Source of the DNA: Brachionus koreanus | Lineage: Eukaryota > Rotifera > Eurotatoria > Ploima > Brachionidae | Assembly: GCA_016987375.1 (NCBI GenBank) | Contig: PJRA01000444.1 | Span: forward strand, 304,572 to 321,278 | DNA: 16,707 bases | Direction: 5' to 3' | Shown here: positions 7,616-16,660 of the stretch, in pieces | Layout of the letters: the number at the start of each line of letters is the position of its first letter | How positions within the stretch are numbered: the first letter of the stretch is position 1 | Translations under genes and position numbers: made by a program | The notes under the pieces: generated by a model | Told to the model about the DNA's origin: nothing | Seen by the model: the letters and a program-made list of their open reading frames with translations, nothing else | The model's database searches: none

Positions 7616-8479
7616 TTAAAACATTATGAAATTGGATTGAATAAAGTTGAAATTTTTTTGATTTATTTGCCAATCTAAAAAGTCTATAAAAGACATGTTT
7701 CCGGTAAAATAAAATACAATATATTGTTTTAAAAGCTTAATTAAGATAATTGAACGTTCTGAAGTTTTAAGAATTGAATATCTATTTATAGCTGTATTCT
7801 TGTGTTGATAACACAGGTCTATACAACAGATACTACACAAAAGTTTTGTTCCCAAATATTTTGACACAATTGGGAACAATTTAAATGGGCTCATTCTTTT
7901 ACTGAAACGGGCTCCTAGCTATTTTGGACTCAATAATTAATTAATTATGGGGTATATAATTACTAGTTTTGAATCACTTTTAGATGAAATTTGAAGAGAT
8001 TCTATGTGTATCACAATAAAATCTTGTAATTTGTTGTCTTTGATTTCATTTATTTGATGATGAACAGCTTTTCTCAAATATTTATTATTATTTATTGACA
8101 AAAAAACTTGTATCGACCTCATAGGTCAAAATTAAAAAAAAAAAATAATTTCAAAATTAAATAAAATATGAAACCAGCACACAGTAAACTTAAAATTATT
8201 TGTTTTCTGATAAAATGTTTTTTTGAATCAGTTTGTTATTGAATCGGCTGCATCTGCAAACAAAGCAACTTTGACAAACTCATTAAACCCAGTTCTTTTT
8301 AAGCCAATTTGAATCGAATTGAAAATGAAATTATAATCGTATTCATACTCATATGTAGTTATGCTTAAACTAAATGGGTGGAAGGAATTATTAACTCTTG
8401 GAGTTATTAGTTTTAGATAAAAAAATTTCAAGTTATTGAATTGACTTGACTTAAGACTTATATTGTGATTTATAAACAT
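7616..8479 (-). pseudogene. Decayed Mutator-like (MULE) transposase
   Basis: Three minus-strand open pieces in N-to-C order resemble successive parts of a MULE transposase. The first (8479-8228) reads YLKLITPRVNNSFHPFSLSI, then an E/Y-rich segment, FIFNSIQIG and ALFADAADSITN, matching the family pattern of [pVL.vGT]..N..FHPf.LA....E...dF.FIF.s......l.aDaAdAI.N around the DDE core. The second (8122-7937) has NKLQDFIVIHIESLQISSKS, like the DI..LQ.S segment downstream. The third (7894-7616) has HKNTAINRYSILKTSER, like the N..IK..yTlR segment, though it could also be read as a hAT-type dimerisation relic. Pieces lie in different frames with stops between, and no full catalytic triad can be assembled, so it is dead. 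The family match is from remembered patterns, not a search. Confidence 0.5.
8096..8170. repeat. 75-bp segment shared with 15404-15478
   Basis: Starts TGACAAAAAAACTTGTAT and includes TCATAGGTCAAAATT and AATAATTTCAAAATTA. A version with roughly 85-90% identity and the same orientation lies at 15404. It overlaps the middle piece of the MULE relic, so the distant copy is probably another fragment of the same element family. Confidence 0.65.
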
Positions 8480-8869
8480 GTCTGAATTAAACTAGATTGA
8501 ATAACAAGTTTAAAATGACTTAACACTTCACTTTAACTTTAAGACTTTTGAAAAACTCAAAATTAACTATGTTTATGAGCGATTTAAGCAGAGTTTAAGA
8601 CACGCTTAAGTTTTGAAATAATTCTATAACTCAAACCTGAATCTCTTAAATCAATTATTCAATGTCTATAGACAATCGATACTCTCATGCTTAGTCGTAA
8701 GCGTTTCAGTGTTCTAGATCAATTATTTTAGAATCCCATTTTAGTAAAATAATTTAGAAAAAATCAAAAATAAGATAACAATTAGTATGAATTGTTCTTA
8801 AAAATTACTTAGCAGTTTTTAAGAGCGGCTTTTAAACCACTTAGGCAGCCTGTTATTGTCTAAAAAAAT

Positions 8870-9241
8870 GTATTAACGTATAATCTCGATTTTAACGACA
8901 TGTCACTGTATATATAGTGACATGTCCAAATCAGTCATTTTATTGCAATATATGTATCTAAAGATTTTGTCACTAATTTTACAATTAAATTTTTTTTGTC
9001 TTTTTTTGAACGAACAATAATCTAATATAAATAAATCTTTATTTGATTTCTTTAATTTACCTATTTAATAAAATTTGAAGGCATAAAAATATTTTTAGTG
9101 ACATGTCACCAATGTCGAGACAAATATTTTGTAAAAAAGTCAATTTTAGGCTACTTTCGAAATTAGTGACATTATATAGTTTTTTAAGCCAGTGTTCGAA
9201 GTTTGTGACATGTCGTTAAAATCGAGATTTTATGTTAAAAC
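8870..9241. mobile_element. Small inverted-repeat (MITE-like) element with nested palindromes
   Basis: Positions 8882-8906 and 9205-9229 are a perfect 25-bp inverted repeat (outer part AATCTCGATTTTAACG, inner part ACATGTCAC). It extends imperfectly to 8870 and 9241. Inside, the word GTGACATGTC or its complement recurs: an 11-bp-arm hairpin at 8897-8926 around an 8-nt TA-rich loop, a perfect 12-bp palindrome GTGACATGTCAC at 9098-9109, and the right end. There is no coding capacity. The structure fits a non-autonomous DNA transposon; a TA-type target duplication is possible at the ends but not clear. The MULE relic next to it suggests, but does not show, a source of transposase. Confidence 0.75.
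8897..8926. repeat. Hairpin: GACATGTCACT arms, 8-nt loop
   Basis: GACATGTCACT, then GTATATAT, then AGTGACATGTC. The 11-bp arms are perfectly complementary. The left arm overlaps the left terminal inverted repeat of the small element, so the left end can fold on itself as well as with the right end. Confidence 0.85.
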
Positions 9242-9644
9242 TCTAGAAAGGATTTTAATTAGATTTTAATTTAAATACCAAAAAAAAAAGTGTTTTTAAA
9301 TAAAAATCTAATCTTGTCGAAAAATGAATGAACTGAGAATTTAGTTCCAAAAACTTGAAAATGCACTCATAAGAAAATCATGAAAAATTTTAATGTAAAA
9401 ATGGCTTTTCAACATTTTATTTTAATTTTAGACAAATTAACAGATTTTTATTTATCTAAATTTTTTTAAAATATTTTTTTTATTATACTTTTTTTTCTTA
9501 ATAAATTTATTTGAAAAAATAAAATAATTTTATAACAAGCCCAGCAATAACCATGGATAAGAAAACTTATCAAAAAAGATCATAAAAATCCAAAATGAAT
9601 ATTTAAGCAGTTAAAGAGTTCTATTAGACTAGAAAAAAATAACA

Positions 9645-12600
9645 ATGACAAATACTATCAGCGTGTCCTATTTAGTGCTATTTTCTTACGGTTTTTTTAT
9701 ATTCATTTCAACCATACTAGTCGGTGTCCTGCCACCATTAGTTAACAGGCCAGTCTGTGATCAATTGGAACAATCTCAAAATCTAAAAGTAGACACCAAA
9801 AATTTGGATATATGCCCAGAACTTTTAGAAGAAGATGTTGCAATAATGCTGCCATGGGATACACCAAGGCTCCCTAAAAATCTACTGCCTATCAATTACG
9901 ATATTCATCTCACTATTCCAAGTCTAAAAAGCCAAGTGTATCAAGGAATATCAGAAATTACTGTCACATTGACAGATCTATCCGATACGTTTGTAATTCA
10001 CAAAAAGCTTATGAATGTCAATGTAACTAGCTTAAAGAATTCTGAGGACAAATCAATTGAAATAAGTTGTGCTGGTGACTTTGTCAAAAGAGATTTGTTT
10101 ATATTTAAGACTAGAGACTATGTCGAACCAGGTGATTATAAAATAACCTATGCTTTCGAGGCCCATTTGGACAAATATGAAAGTGGATTGTTTACTTTTA
10201 ATTTTGACAATGACAATGCAATGATTATATCAAAATTTGAACCTATAGATGCTAGAAAAGCTTTGTAATAATTAAATTAATTTGAAAAAAAAAAAATTTA
10301 TTTATTTATTTTAAAATATTTAGTCCCTGTTTTGATGAGCCAAATATTAAGTCAACATACTCTCTTACTATTATTCATCCAAATGATACAATAGCACTTT
10401 CGAATGGAATGGAAAGTTCACAACCAGCTGATACAGATGGCATGACCAAGACAACATTTGCGCCAACACCTAAAATATCTAGTCATTTAATTGGAATTGG
10501 AATTTTCAAAGAAAATGAGCTAATTCCACGGTATTCAAGGTCTTCTACTGGTCGAGAAGTTCGCTTATGGGGTCAGAAGAAACTGTTCGATAGCGGCTAT
10601 GCTGATGATCCGCTTCAAATGATTATTGCTATTTTGAATAAACTAGAAGAACTATTTGAAGACGTCATTGATGCTTTGCCAAGACAATTGGACATAATTG
10701 CAAGTCCTCTTTATCCGGTAATTTTATTTTTTGTACAACCATTTGGACAGTAAAAACCTTTTTTTTTTAAATATTTCCTTTAAAAAGAGAACCGAACAAA
10801 AAAAATAAAAAATTTTTTTTTTTTAATAATTTATTTAATTAAAAATAAAATAAAAAATTTTCTTTCTAATTAATTTATTTTCAAGATTGATGCTTCACCT
10901 TCGTACGGAATTCCTGTATTTAGAGAAAATAAAATTTTGTTCAAATTAAATTCAATAAGTGAATCAGATAGACAAAATGTTGCACTTTTAATAAGCAAAC
11001 AACTATCAGAAATTGTAAACTAATATTTTTTTATTTTATTATTTGCAAAGTCAAATTTTTGCTACAGTGGTTCGGTGGTTATGTTACATTTGACTGGTGG
11101 AGTGAATTGTGGAAACAAGAAGCTCTCGGAGACTATTTTAAATATCGCGTAGTCGATGAAGTTTATCCAGATTGGCAGATAGTAAACTAATTTAAATCAA
11201 ATTTTGAGAAAAAAAAATATTTCTAAACTAAAGTATGATCAATTTGTTACAGAAGAGCTTCTAAGAGTTTTGGTCGATGATGCCTATCCGTCATCGCATC
11301 CTGTTATTAAAAACATTGAGTCGCCATATGAAATTGAAGAATTCTTTGACAGTGTGGAAAGATCCAAAGCAGCAGCAGTATTTCGTATGATGGAAGAAGA
11401 AACTTCTAAAGACAAATTTTTAAGCGCCATAATAACCTATTTAGAGGCTAATTCATGGGGTACTGGAAATTCACAGCTTTTTTTTTCTCAATTGGGAAAA
11501 ATTGTAATTTCTAAATTTGAAAATAAATTCCTAAAAAGAAACTATTTATTTTGATAAGGGTCCGTGGCTGGCAACTGACTTTGCCGATAGATGGTTTAAA
11601 CAACCAAATTATCCGCTTCTTGACATTTCTGTTTTTTCCTCATCTAATCAAACTTTTTACTTGAGTGTTCAACAATCAAGATTTATTAATCTAAATGATT
11701 CAATATTTGGCGGCGAATCCATCTATCCTTCAACATACAAGTTTATTTATTTCTGAAAATAATTTTTAATTAATTTATTTATTTTCAAGCTGGACTTGGT
11801 ACATTCCTCTTAACTGCATTTTTGTAAATGGATCAACATCGTATGAGCAAAAATTTTATATCCACACTCAAAATTGTAAGCCATTTATTTGGGCAAATCC
11901 ATTCATTTGGGTTTTTATTTTTTTTAAAATTTCAAAATAATTCCCTTGATTTTCTATGCAAAGTTTCATCCGTTTTTTGGATAGTCTTTTGACACTCCTC
12001 TATAGAAATAGAATTAAATATATCTGTAACTAGCAATTCAACATAGTTTTAACTAGACAAAATTCTCTTTGACCTTTTTGGCTTCTGAATATTTTCTTCA
12101 ACAACTAAAGCCTTTGCAACTTTACTTGGCCGTCCTCGCTTCTTTTTTTCTTGAATATGGACTTTCCTTCTTTGTAATTGGGTTGCCCCAAAACTTAGTG
12201 TGCCGTTCAAATCAGACAAATTTGTGGTCGCCGTGCTACTTTTGTCAGTTCTAAAAATTGCACACATCAAAGTCAAAATCAAAATAATCTATTCTGAATT
12301 TTTTGATGATTTTTGTTTTTTTAGGTTTTATATTCTAAAGTATACATAAAATTTTCAAAAAAGTCCGAACTTGGATTTTGAAAAAATAAATTAAAATTAA
12401 AAGTCCGGGCTTGGACTTTTAAACAACTCTGCAAAAATCATAATATCATTTTTTTTACATTTTACTAAAAATAGTTTAATTTTTGGACCGCAAATATAAT
12501 ATAATAGAATGCTTGGCTTGATAGAGCTTATTTTTTTTAGCAAAAGAAATTAAATTAGTTTTCTTTGAAATATTTTTCTTAACATATTTTATGATTGATG

Positions 12601-14750
12601 TGACACTAAGATACTTGAGACTTCGTGTCTATGTTGCGTTAGACACAATCAAATAAACTTTTAATTATTGTCTTAAAAGCAAATTGAAATTCTATCAAAT
12701 TTATATGATCATGATGCTATTCAAGTTAATCTTGATTGTGCTATTCTAAGTGCAGATTAAAAAACTTGATTTAATATTGATGATTAGTAACAAAATTAAC
12801 GAGAAAATCTCTCAATTATTTTTCCATTATTTTAATCTAAAATCTTCATAAGCATCAAATTTTATTTAAAATTTTATTAAATGAGCTTCAAAAATTTATA
12901 TTTAAATAAAATAAAATTTGATTATTGTGAATGCATATTGAAGTCTTTGACCAAAATTTTAATGCAGAGACAAATATTAATGTGTACCAAAACAAAGCCA
13001 AGTGTTGTTGATAATTCTACATGCATAAATATTTGAAGAAATAAAGACAGTCTTTAACATTGAAAGTTTAGGTAACTTATTTTTGAAGGAATCTGTTCTT
13101 TAATCAAGTTGATGTCATTTCAATTTTTGTCTCCATAGTTCCAAAATCATATAATAAATTTTCAAATTAATTTAAAATTATTTAATCCAAGATTAAAAAA
13201 TTTTTTTAAAATAAAATTTTTGTATCTAGTCCAGTTTAGATGTGTGCCATTCAATAGGCAGAGGGTAGATGCCTTAAAATTGTTAATATTCAAAGTTATT
13301 AATTGCAAAATTTTACATAAAATTGCAATGTTTTTTGTATTTGGTGCCCAAGTTATTGGTTTTATCTTTTTAATTTATTAAAATCACTCTTAAAGTTATA
13401 AAAAAAAAACTTAATGTGGAAAAATTTTTTCAGATTTGGAAATAATTGATGACGGGAGAACAGAGTACGATTTTTTTCATTGTGATTTGAAATTTTCTGG
13501 ATACTATTCTCTAAATTATGCGCATGAAAATTGGATGGCAATTTCAGATGCATTGCACAATCCACAGGATGCAGTATTGAGCTCTCTTGACAGATCAAAC
13601 ATAATACACAATTTATTCATGAATTCATTTACATCTCGCTTGCCATACAAAGAGCTAGCCCAGACCTTGACATATCTAGTGGGCGAAAGAGACTACTTGC
13701 CATGGAAAACCATCAATTTTCATTTGACTGAAATAATATCCATTCTTGAATACAAAGAGGCTTTTTTCGAAGTGGCTGTAAGCAAAGTTAGAACAAATAG
13801 AAATAACCAAATACAAAATTTTAATCTTTTAGAGTTATTTTGATTATTTTTTGAGAACTATTGAAAATGAAGTTGACCTGTGGAACCCAAGTGGTAATCA
13901 TGTAGAAGAGTGATTTTAACAATTTTTAAAAAATTATTCAAATTAAAATTTTAAATTAAAGATTGTACAAGGAGACAATTTTGCAGACTGCTTGTCTATT
14001 ACAGGATTCATTTTGCCTTTTGAACACAAGCTACTATTGGGAAAAGTTTCGACCATTTTTGACCGATCCATTAGTAAACAACAGGTTAATTTGCAAACAT
14101 TGTGAGAAAAAAAAATAAAATTTTTTTAAAATTTATTTAAGTCTTCCTTCTTATGTTAAAAAATTGGTTTTTAATTATCATATTCAAAATAGTTATTTTC
14201 CAGAAGACTGGCAATTGATTTATTCCGAGTATAACAAATTAGATGACCTAAGCGAAAGAGAAAAGCTACTCGAAGCACTTACGTACACTCGGCTGCCATG
14301 GTTTTTGGAAATTTATTTACAACGACTTGAAGATGATGTTATAAATTTTTTTGATAAAGTGAAATTTTTAAGCAAAAATAGTTTGGGTAGAGAATACGTG
14401 TGGAACTTTGTGCGCGCAAATTTTGATAGCATTCAGCAAGAATTTGGTCTTGATGATCCAAGACTTGGCCAAATGGTGATTGATGTATCGTCAACATTCG
14501 AAACAGAATCATTAAATTATGAAGTAAAGCAATTATAATTTTCTTTTTAAGCTTTTTTAATTTTAACTATTTTCAAAAGCTTCTCAACTTTATTTCTTCC
14601 ACCCCCAGTGGTGCATCGTTGAATGCCAGATTTCGAGCACTTGAAAAAGTATCAATCAATATTATTTGGCTGAGAAAGAAAATGTCAGAAATAATGGAAG
14701 CTTTTGGTACACCAAAAAATAAAAAAAAATTTAAACTGTTTATTCAATAA
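9645..14750 (+). CDS. Aminopeptidase N-like M1-family protein, catalytically inactive
   Basis: Twelve exons join in frame to 963 residues, a normal aminopeptidase N length: 9645-10264, 10324-10717, 10886-11014, 11068-11181, 11234-11503, 11559-11740, 11790-11875, 13434-13777, 13833-13909, 13962-14084, 14142-14523, 14580-14750. All introns are GT-AG. Residues 9-29 form a type II signal anchor, so the bulk should face outside. The M1 N-domain begins near residue 74 (PRLPKNLLPINYDIHL) and includes KAFPCFDEPNIKSTYSL (205-221). Active-site positions are lost: GAMEN aligns to DASPS (340-344), HEXXH to KQLSE (376-380), the catalytic Tyr to Arg462 (VERSKAAAVFRM). Still conserved are WFGGYVTFDWWSELW (382-396) and Glu399, the third zinc ligand. 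The ERAP1-type C-terminal domain spans about 600-945. Known M1 enzymes need the HEXXH zinc site to cleave N-terminal residues; this protein cannot, so a binding, scaffold or decoy role is inferred. The intact frame argues against a pseudogene. Confidence 0.9.
10718..10885 (+). other. Aminopeptidase intron 2, 168 nt
   Basis: GTAATT...TTCAAG between CCG (residue 338) and ATT (339). It is about three times the usual intron length here, the excess being A/T runs. Splicing here restores exact family spacing from LDIIASP to FRENK, with the GAMEN position in between, which shows that the missing motif is not an annotation artefact. Confidence 0.85.
11932..12282 (-). pseudogene. AT-hook coding relic, antisense in intron 7 (transposase C-terminus-like)
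   Basis: The minus frame from about 12253 (after a TTTTTAG acceptor-like site) reads a low-complexity Ser/Thr/Asn start, then QRRKVHIQEKKKRGRPSKVA and a second basic patch KPKRSKRILSS, before TAA at 12051-12049. The same frame continues past that stop for 38 sensible residues (NYVELLVTDIFNSISIEECQ, then a polar tail) to TGA at 11934-11932. KRGRPSK is an AT-hook, a minor-groove DNA-binding motif; a KRGRP segment near the C-terminus is typical of many MULE-type transposases. A single in-frame stop suggests a nonsense-disrupted coding end, either of a transposon or of a small nested gene. No zinc-knuckle or DDE motif is visible. The plus-strand open frame over the same bases is a shadow. Confidence 0.45.
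12361..12420. repeat. Two hairpin-capable AAGTCC repeats 40 bp apart
   Basis: AAGTCCGAACTTGGATTTT at 12361 and AAGTCCGGGCTTGGACTTTT at 12401 are diverged copies. The second has perfect AAGTCC / GGACTT arms. They lie just upstream, on the minus strand, of the AT-hook relic. Confidence 0.6.
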
Positions 14751-14753
14751 TTT

Positions 14754-14759
14754 AATAAA
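14754..14759 (+). promoter_or_regulatory. Polyadenylation signal of the aminopeptidase-like gene
   Basis: AATAAA starting 4 nt after the TAA stop; the 3' UTR would be very short before element B begins at 14837. Confidence 0.5.
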
Positions 14760-14836
14760 ATTTTCTAATATCATGATGAAATTTACTGTTTAAGTTCTCT
14801 TAATCCACATAGATTGAGTAAATAATTTTTTAAGCA

Positions 14837-15296
14837 GCCATCCTCCTCTTTTCTCAATCGGGCTGGGAACCGACTATGGCAGAGTTATGACTGGCGCCTT
14901 CCCCTAAGAAGCTCGTGGGACGTTCATCATAAACAGCGCCACTCATCCGAGCACTTTAAATTGGCTGCGAACTCGGCAACTATTTACAACTAGCTTGGAA
15001 CCACAAACCAAGCGACTATCTCATACAGAGAATGCCTTAACTTTAAGCTTCCAAAGTTACGTCTATCTGCAAAGGGTCAGCCGTAAAACAAGCTCTTGCT
15101 CCTTTCGGATTTCATACTGGGTGATGGTCGAAGCCAGCGGCACCCTCATACTACAAAACTTGGACAAAGATCCGTAGATATATGTGCCCATCTTACAGCT
15201 CTTTCACAAACTACGTAGAAGACCACTGAAAGTGGCTGCCAGCCTCCTCCTCGTTTTCTCATCAGGGCTTGGAATCTGCAATGGCAGAGTTAGAAA
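14837..15296. mobile_element. GC-rich 460-bp interspersed element, copy B
   Basis: Same orientation and length as 3741-4200, with four substitutions (one near 15180, one near 15246, two near 15273-15275) and no indels. The terminal direct repeats are at 14837-14887 and 15238-15292. It begins 87 bp after the aminopeptidase stop. The flanks differ from those of copy A right up to the shared ends, which fixes the boundaries. The two 60-residue open frames in copies A and B translate identically but lack ATG and domain features. Confidence 0.75.
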
Positions 15297-15384
15297 AGAA
15301 TTTTCTTACTTAATTTAAATTTTTTTTTCTTAAATTTGAGAAATGAAAGAATGATTCAAAAAACAACCTTTTATTTTTACCCTG

Positions 15385-15402
15385 TTAAATTAGTTAAATT
15401 AT
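15385..15402 (+). repeat. Two 9-bp TTAAATTAN units downstream of element B
   Basis: TTAAATTAG and TTAAATTAT, matching the four-unit array at 4289-4324 in motif and in distance from the element (88-89 bp from its end in both cases). Confidence 0.45.
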
Positions 15403-15403
15403 T

Positions 15404-15478
15404 TGACATAAAAACTTGTATAGAATTCATAGGTCGAAATTTATAAAAAAAATAATTTCAAAATTATATAAAATATAT
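15404..15478. repeat. Diverged copy of the 8096-8170 segment
   Basis: Starts TGACATAAAAACTTGTAT and includes TTCATAGGTCGAAATTT and AATAATTTCAAAATTA. Abuts the short tandem tail after element B. Probably another MULE-family fragment. Confidence 0.6.
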
Positions 15479-15639
15479 ATTATATTGGATTAAAAACTAA
15501 ACTAAAAATTTTAACAATTTTACATAAATTTATCGATATATTTTTCTATCTTAATAATTAATTTCTATTTTATTTTCATACAAATCTATTTTTTAAATAT
15601 AAAAAATTTAATTTCAAATTAAATAAATGAAAGATTAAA

Positions 15640-16040
15640 AAGTCAAAATTGGAAATAATGAAACTGTCCATGTCCAAATTGGTACAAATGTATCACACAC
15701 ACACATACTAACTGGACATTCAGATCAGGTTTGGTAACATCAATTAACTAATAAAAACGCACTTGCCAGTGACAGTGTCAGTATTATCTATCCAATAGAT
15801 ATTATATTTTAGGGTTATTAAAAAGAAGAATGAATCAATAAAATTTTTAAAAAGATTTTAATGAATCAATTAAAGATAATAAACAGAACGTGCATGCCTA
15901 GTAAGAGTGTGTTTTAATGTGTAATTATTTAGATCGCAAATTTTAATGGTTTTATCCCAACTGTCACTTGCGAGTATATTTTCCCCAATCAATTGAAGAA
16001 ACCAAACAGAATATGTATGCCCAAATGAAGCAATAAATCA
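15640..16040 (-). pseudogene. Decayed WD40-repeat gene fragment
   Basis: On the minus strand, 16037-15873 is open and reads FGHTYSVWFLQLIGENILAS, then DSWDKTIKICDLNNYTLKHT and LTRHARSVYYL. This is one complete WD40 blade (GH...V..L....LAS.S.D.TIKIWDL) plus the start of the next. The diagnostic W of the terminal WD is Cys (ICDL) and the GH of the next blade is RH. Further down, past stops, DTVTGKCVF (about 15753-15785) and LMLPNLI fit another blade, and FGHGQFHYFQF (about 15645-15675) a third. Several in-frame stops and lost residues show it is non-functional. WD40 proteins are protein-interaction propellers; the parent cannot be told. Confidence 0.65.
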
Positions 16041-16240
16041 TTTGAAAATTTTGGTGTAATATTTCTTATTTGATTATTCATTAGTTTTACTATATATTAA
16101 ATTTTTAAAATATTATTTAAAAATCTTAATCTCTAGAAAGCTAATCATTTAGTGATTTAATTAGAATGAATTCTAAAATTTTTTTTGATCAACTTGAAAA
16201 AAAATTTTTCTTTTAATTAATTTCATATTTTTCCTTTTAG

Positions 16241-16489
16241 TTTTAAATAGGCCAAGTAAAATTTTTGATCAAATTTTTTTTTTCAAAACTGATCAAAACA
16301 TTTTAAATGCGCAAATAAATTTCATCGCAGATTTTTGATATTTGGTAACATTTCAAAGCTTTATTTTTAGACTTTTGAAATAGGATTGTAATTTCAAAAA
16401 ATGCATTGAAATTTAATTGCGCATTTAGAATGTTTTGAACATTTTTGAAAAATGAAATTTGATCAAAAATTTTACTTTGCCGTTTAAAT
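16241..16489. mobile_element. Foldback element with about 100-bp inverted arms
   Basis: The left arm (16241-16343) and right arm (16389-16489) are imperfect reverse complements. Shared words in the same order from the ends inward are AAGTAAAATTTTTGATCAAA, TTTTTCAAAA, CAAAACATT, TAAATGCGCAA and TAAATTTCA. A short middle is itself partly self-complementary (TTTCAAAG against CTTTTGAAA). There is no coding capacity. It looks like a foldback or MITE whose transcript would form a long hairpin. Confidence 0.7.
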
Positions 16490-16571
16490 AAGATATCATA
16501 ATTTTTTTCTAATAGTATTTCAAATAATATATATGTTACAGTAATTTTATCAAATACGTTATTTTGTAAAA

Positions 16572-16660
16572 TACTATTTATTTATTAATTCTAAGCTAAG
16601 GCCGATCGCCGACCACTTGCTCAGTGACCCGTCAAATAAGGGGCACTGTGTTTTGCATAA
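16572..16660 (-). mobile_element. Probable LINE-type 3' tail at window edge
   Basis: Minus strand: AGTGCCCCTTATTTGACGGG, then GGTCGGCGATCGGCCTTAGC and an AATAAATAAATAG tail. GC-richer than its flanks and built like the 2.0-2.4 kb block (GCCCCTTAT, then a GGC/GCC patch, then the AATAAAT tail). The body of the element would lie beyond the right edge. Confidence 0.35.

Larger units (their letters stand above)
11876..13433 (+). other. Aminopeptidase intron 7, about 1.56 kb, enlarged by insertions
   Basis: Donor GTAAGC after AAT-T and acceptor TTTTTTCAG before AT-TTG-GAA; the split codon joins to Tyr599 with correct phase. Against about 50-60 nt for ten of the other introns, it is about thirty times longer. 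It holds the antisense AT-hook relic (11932-12282), the AAGTCC hairpins (12361-12420), and an AT-rich inverted repeat around 12857-12921 (ATCAAATTTTATTT against AAAATAAAATTTGAT). In 12422-13430 I see no other coding or structured signal. Confidence 0.8.

Noticed and set aside
7616..7894. hAT transposase dimerisation domain
   Set aside because: FPIVSKYLG and LCSICC loosely recall hAT, but the strand and order with the two neighbouring pieces fit a MULE better; kept only as an alternative.
12069..12254. Plus-strand open frame in intron 7
   Set aside because: It is the complement shadow of the minus-strand AT-hook frame, which has the recognisable motif.
13362..13598. Minus-strand open frame over aminopeptidase exon 8
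   Set aside because: It is a shadow of the exon, whose plus-strand translation matches the M1 C-terminal domain.
9645..14750. Calling the aminopeptidase-like gene a pseudogene
   Set aside because: All 12 exons join in phase with canonical GT-AG sites and no stop, and the structural motifs and full length are kept; only catalytic residues differ.
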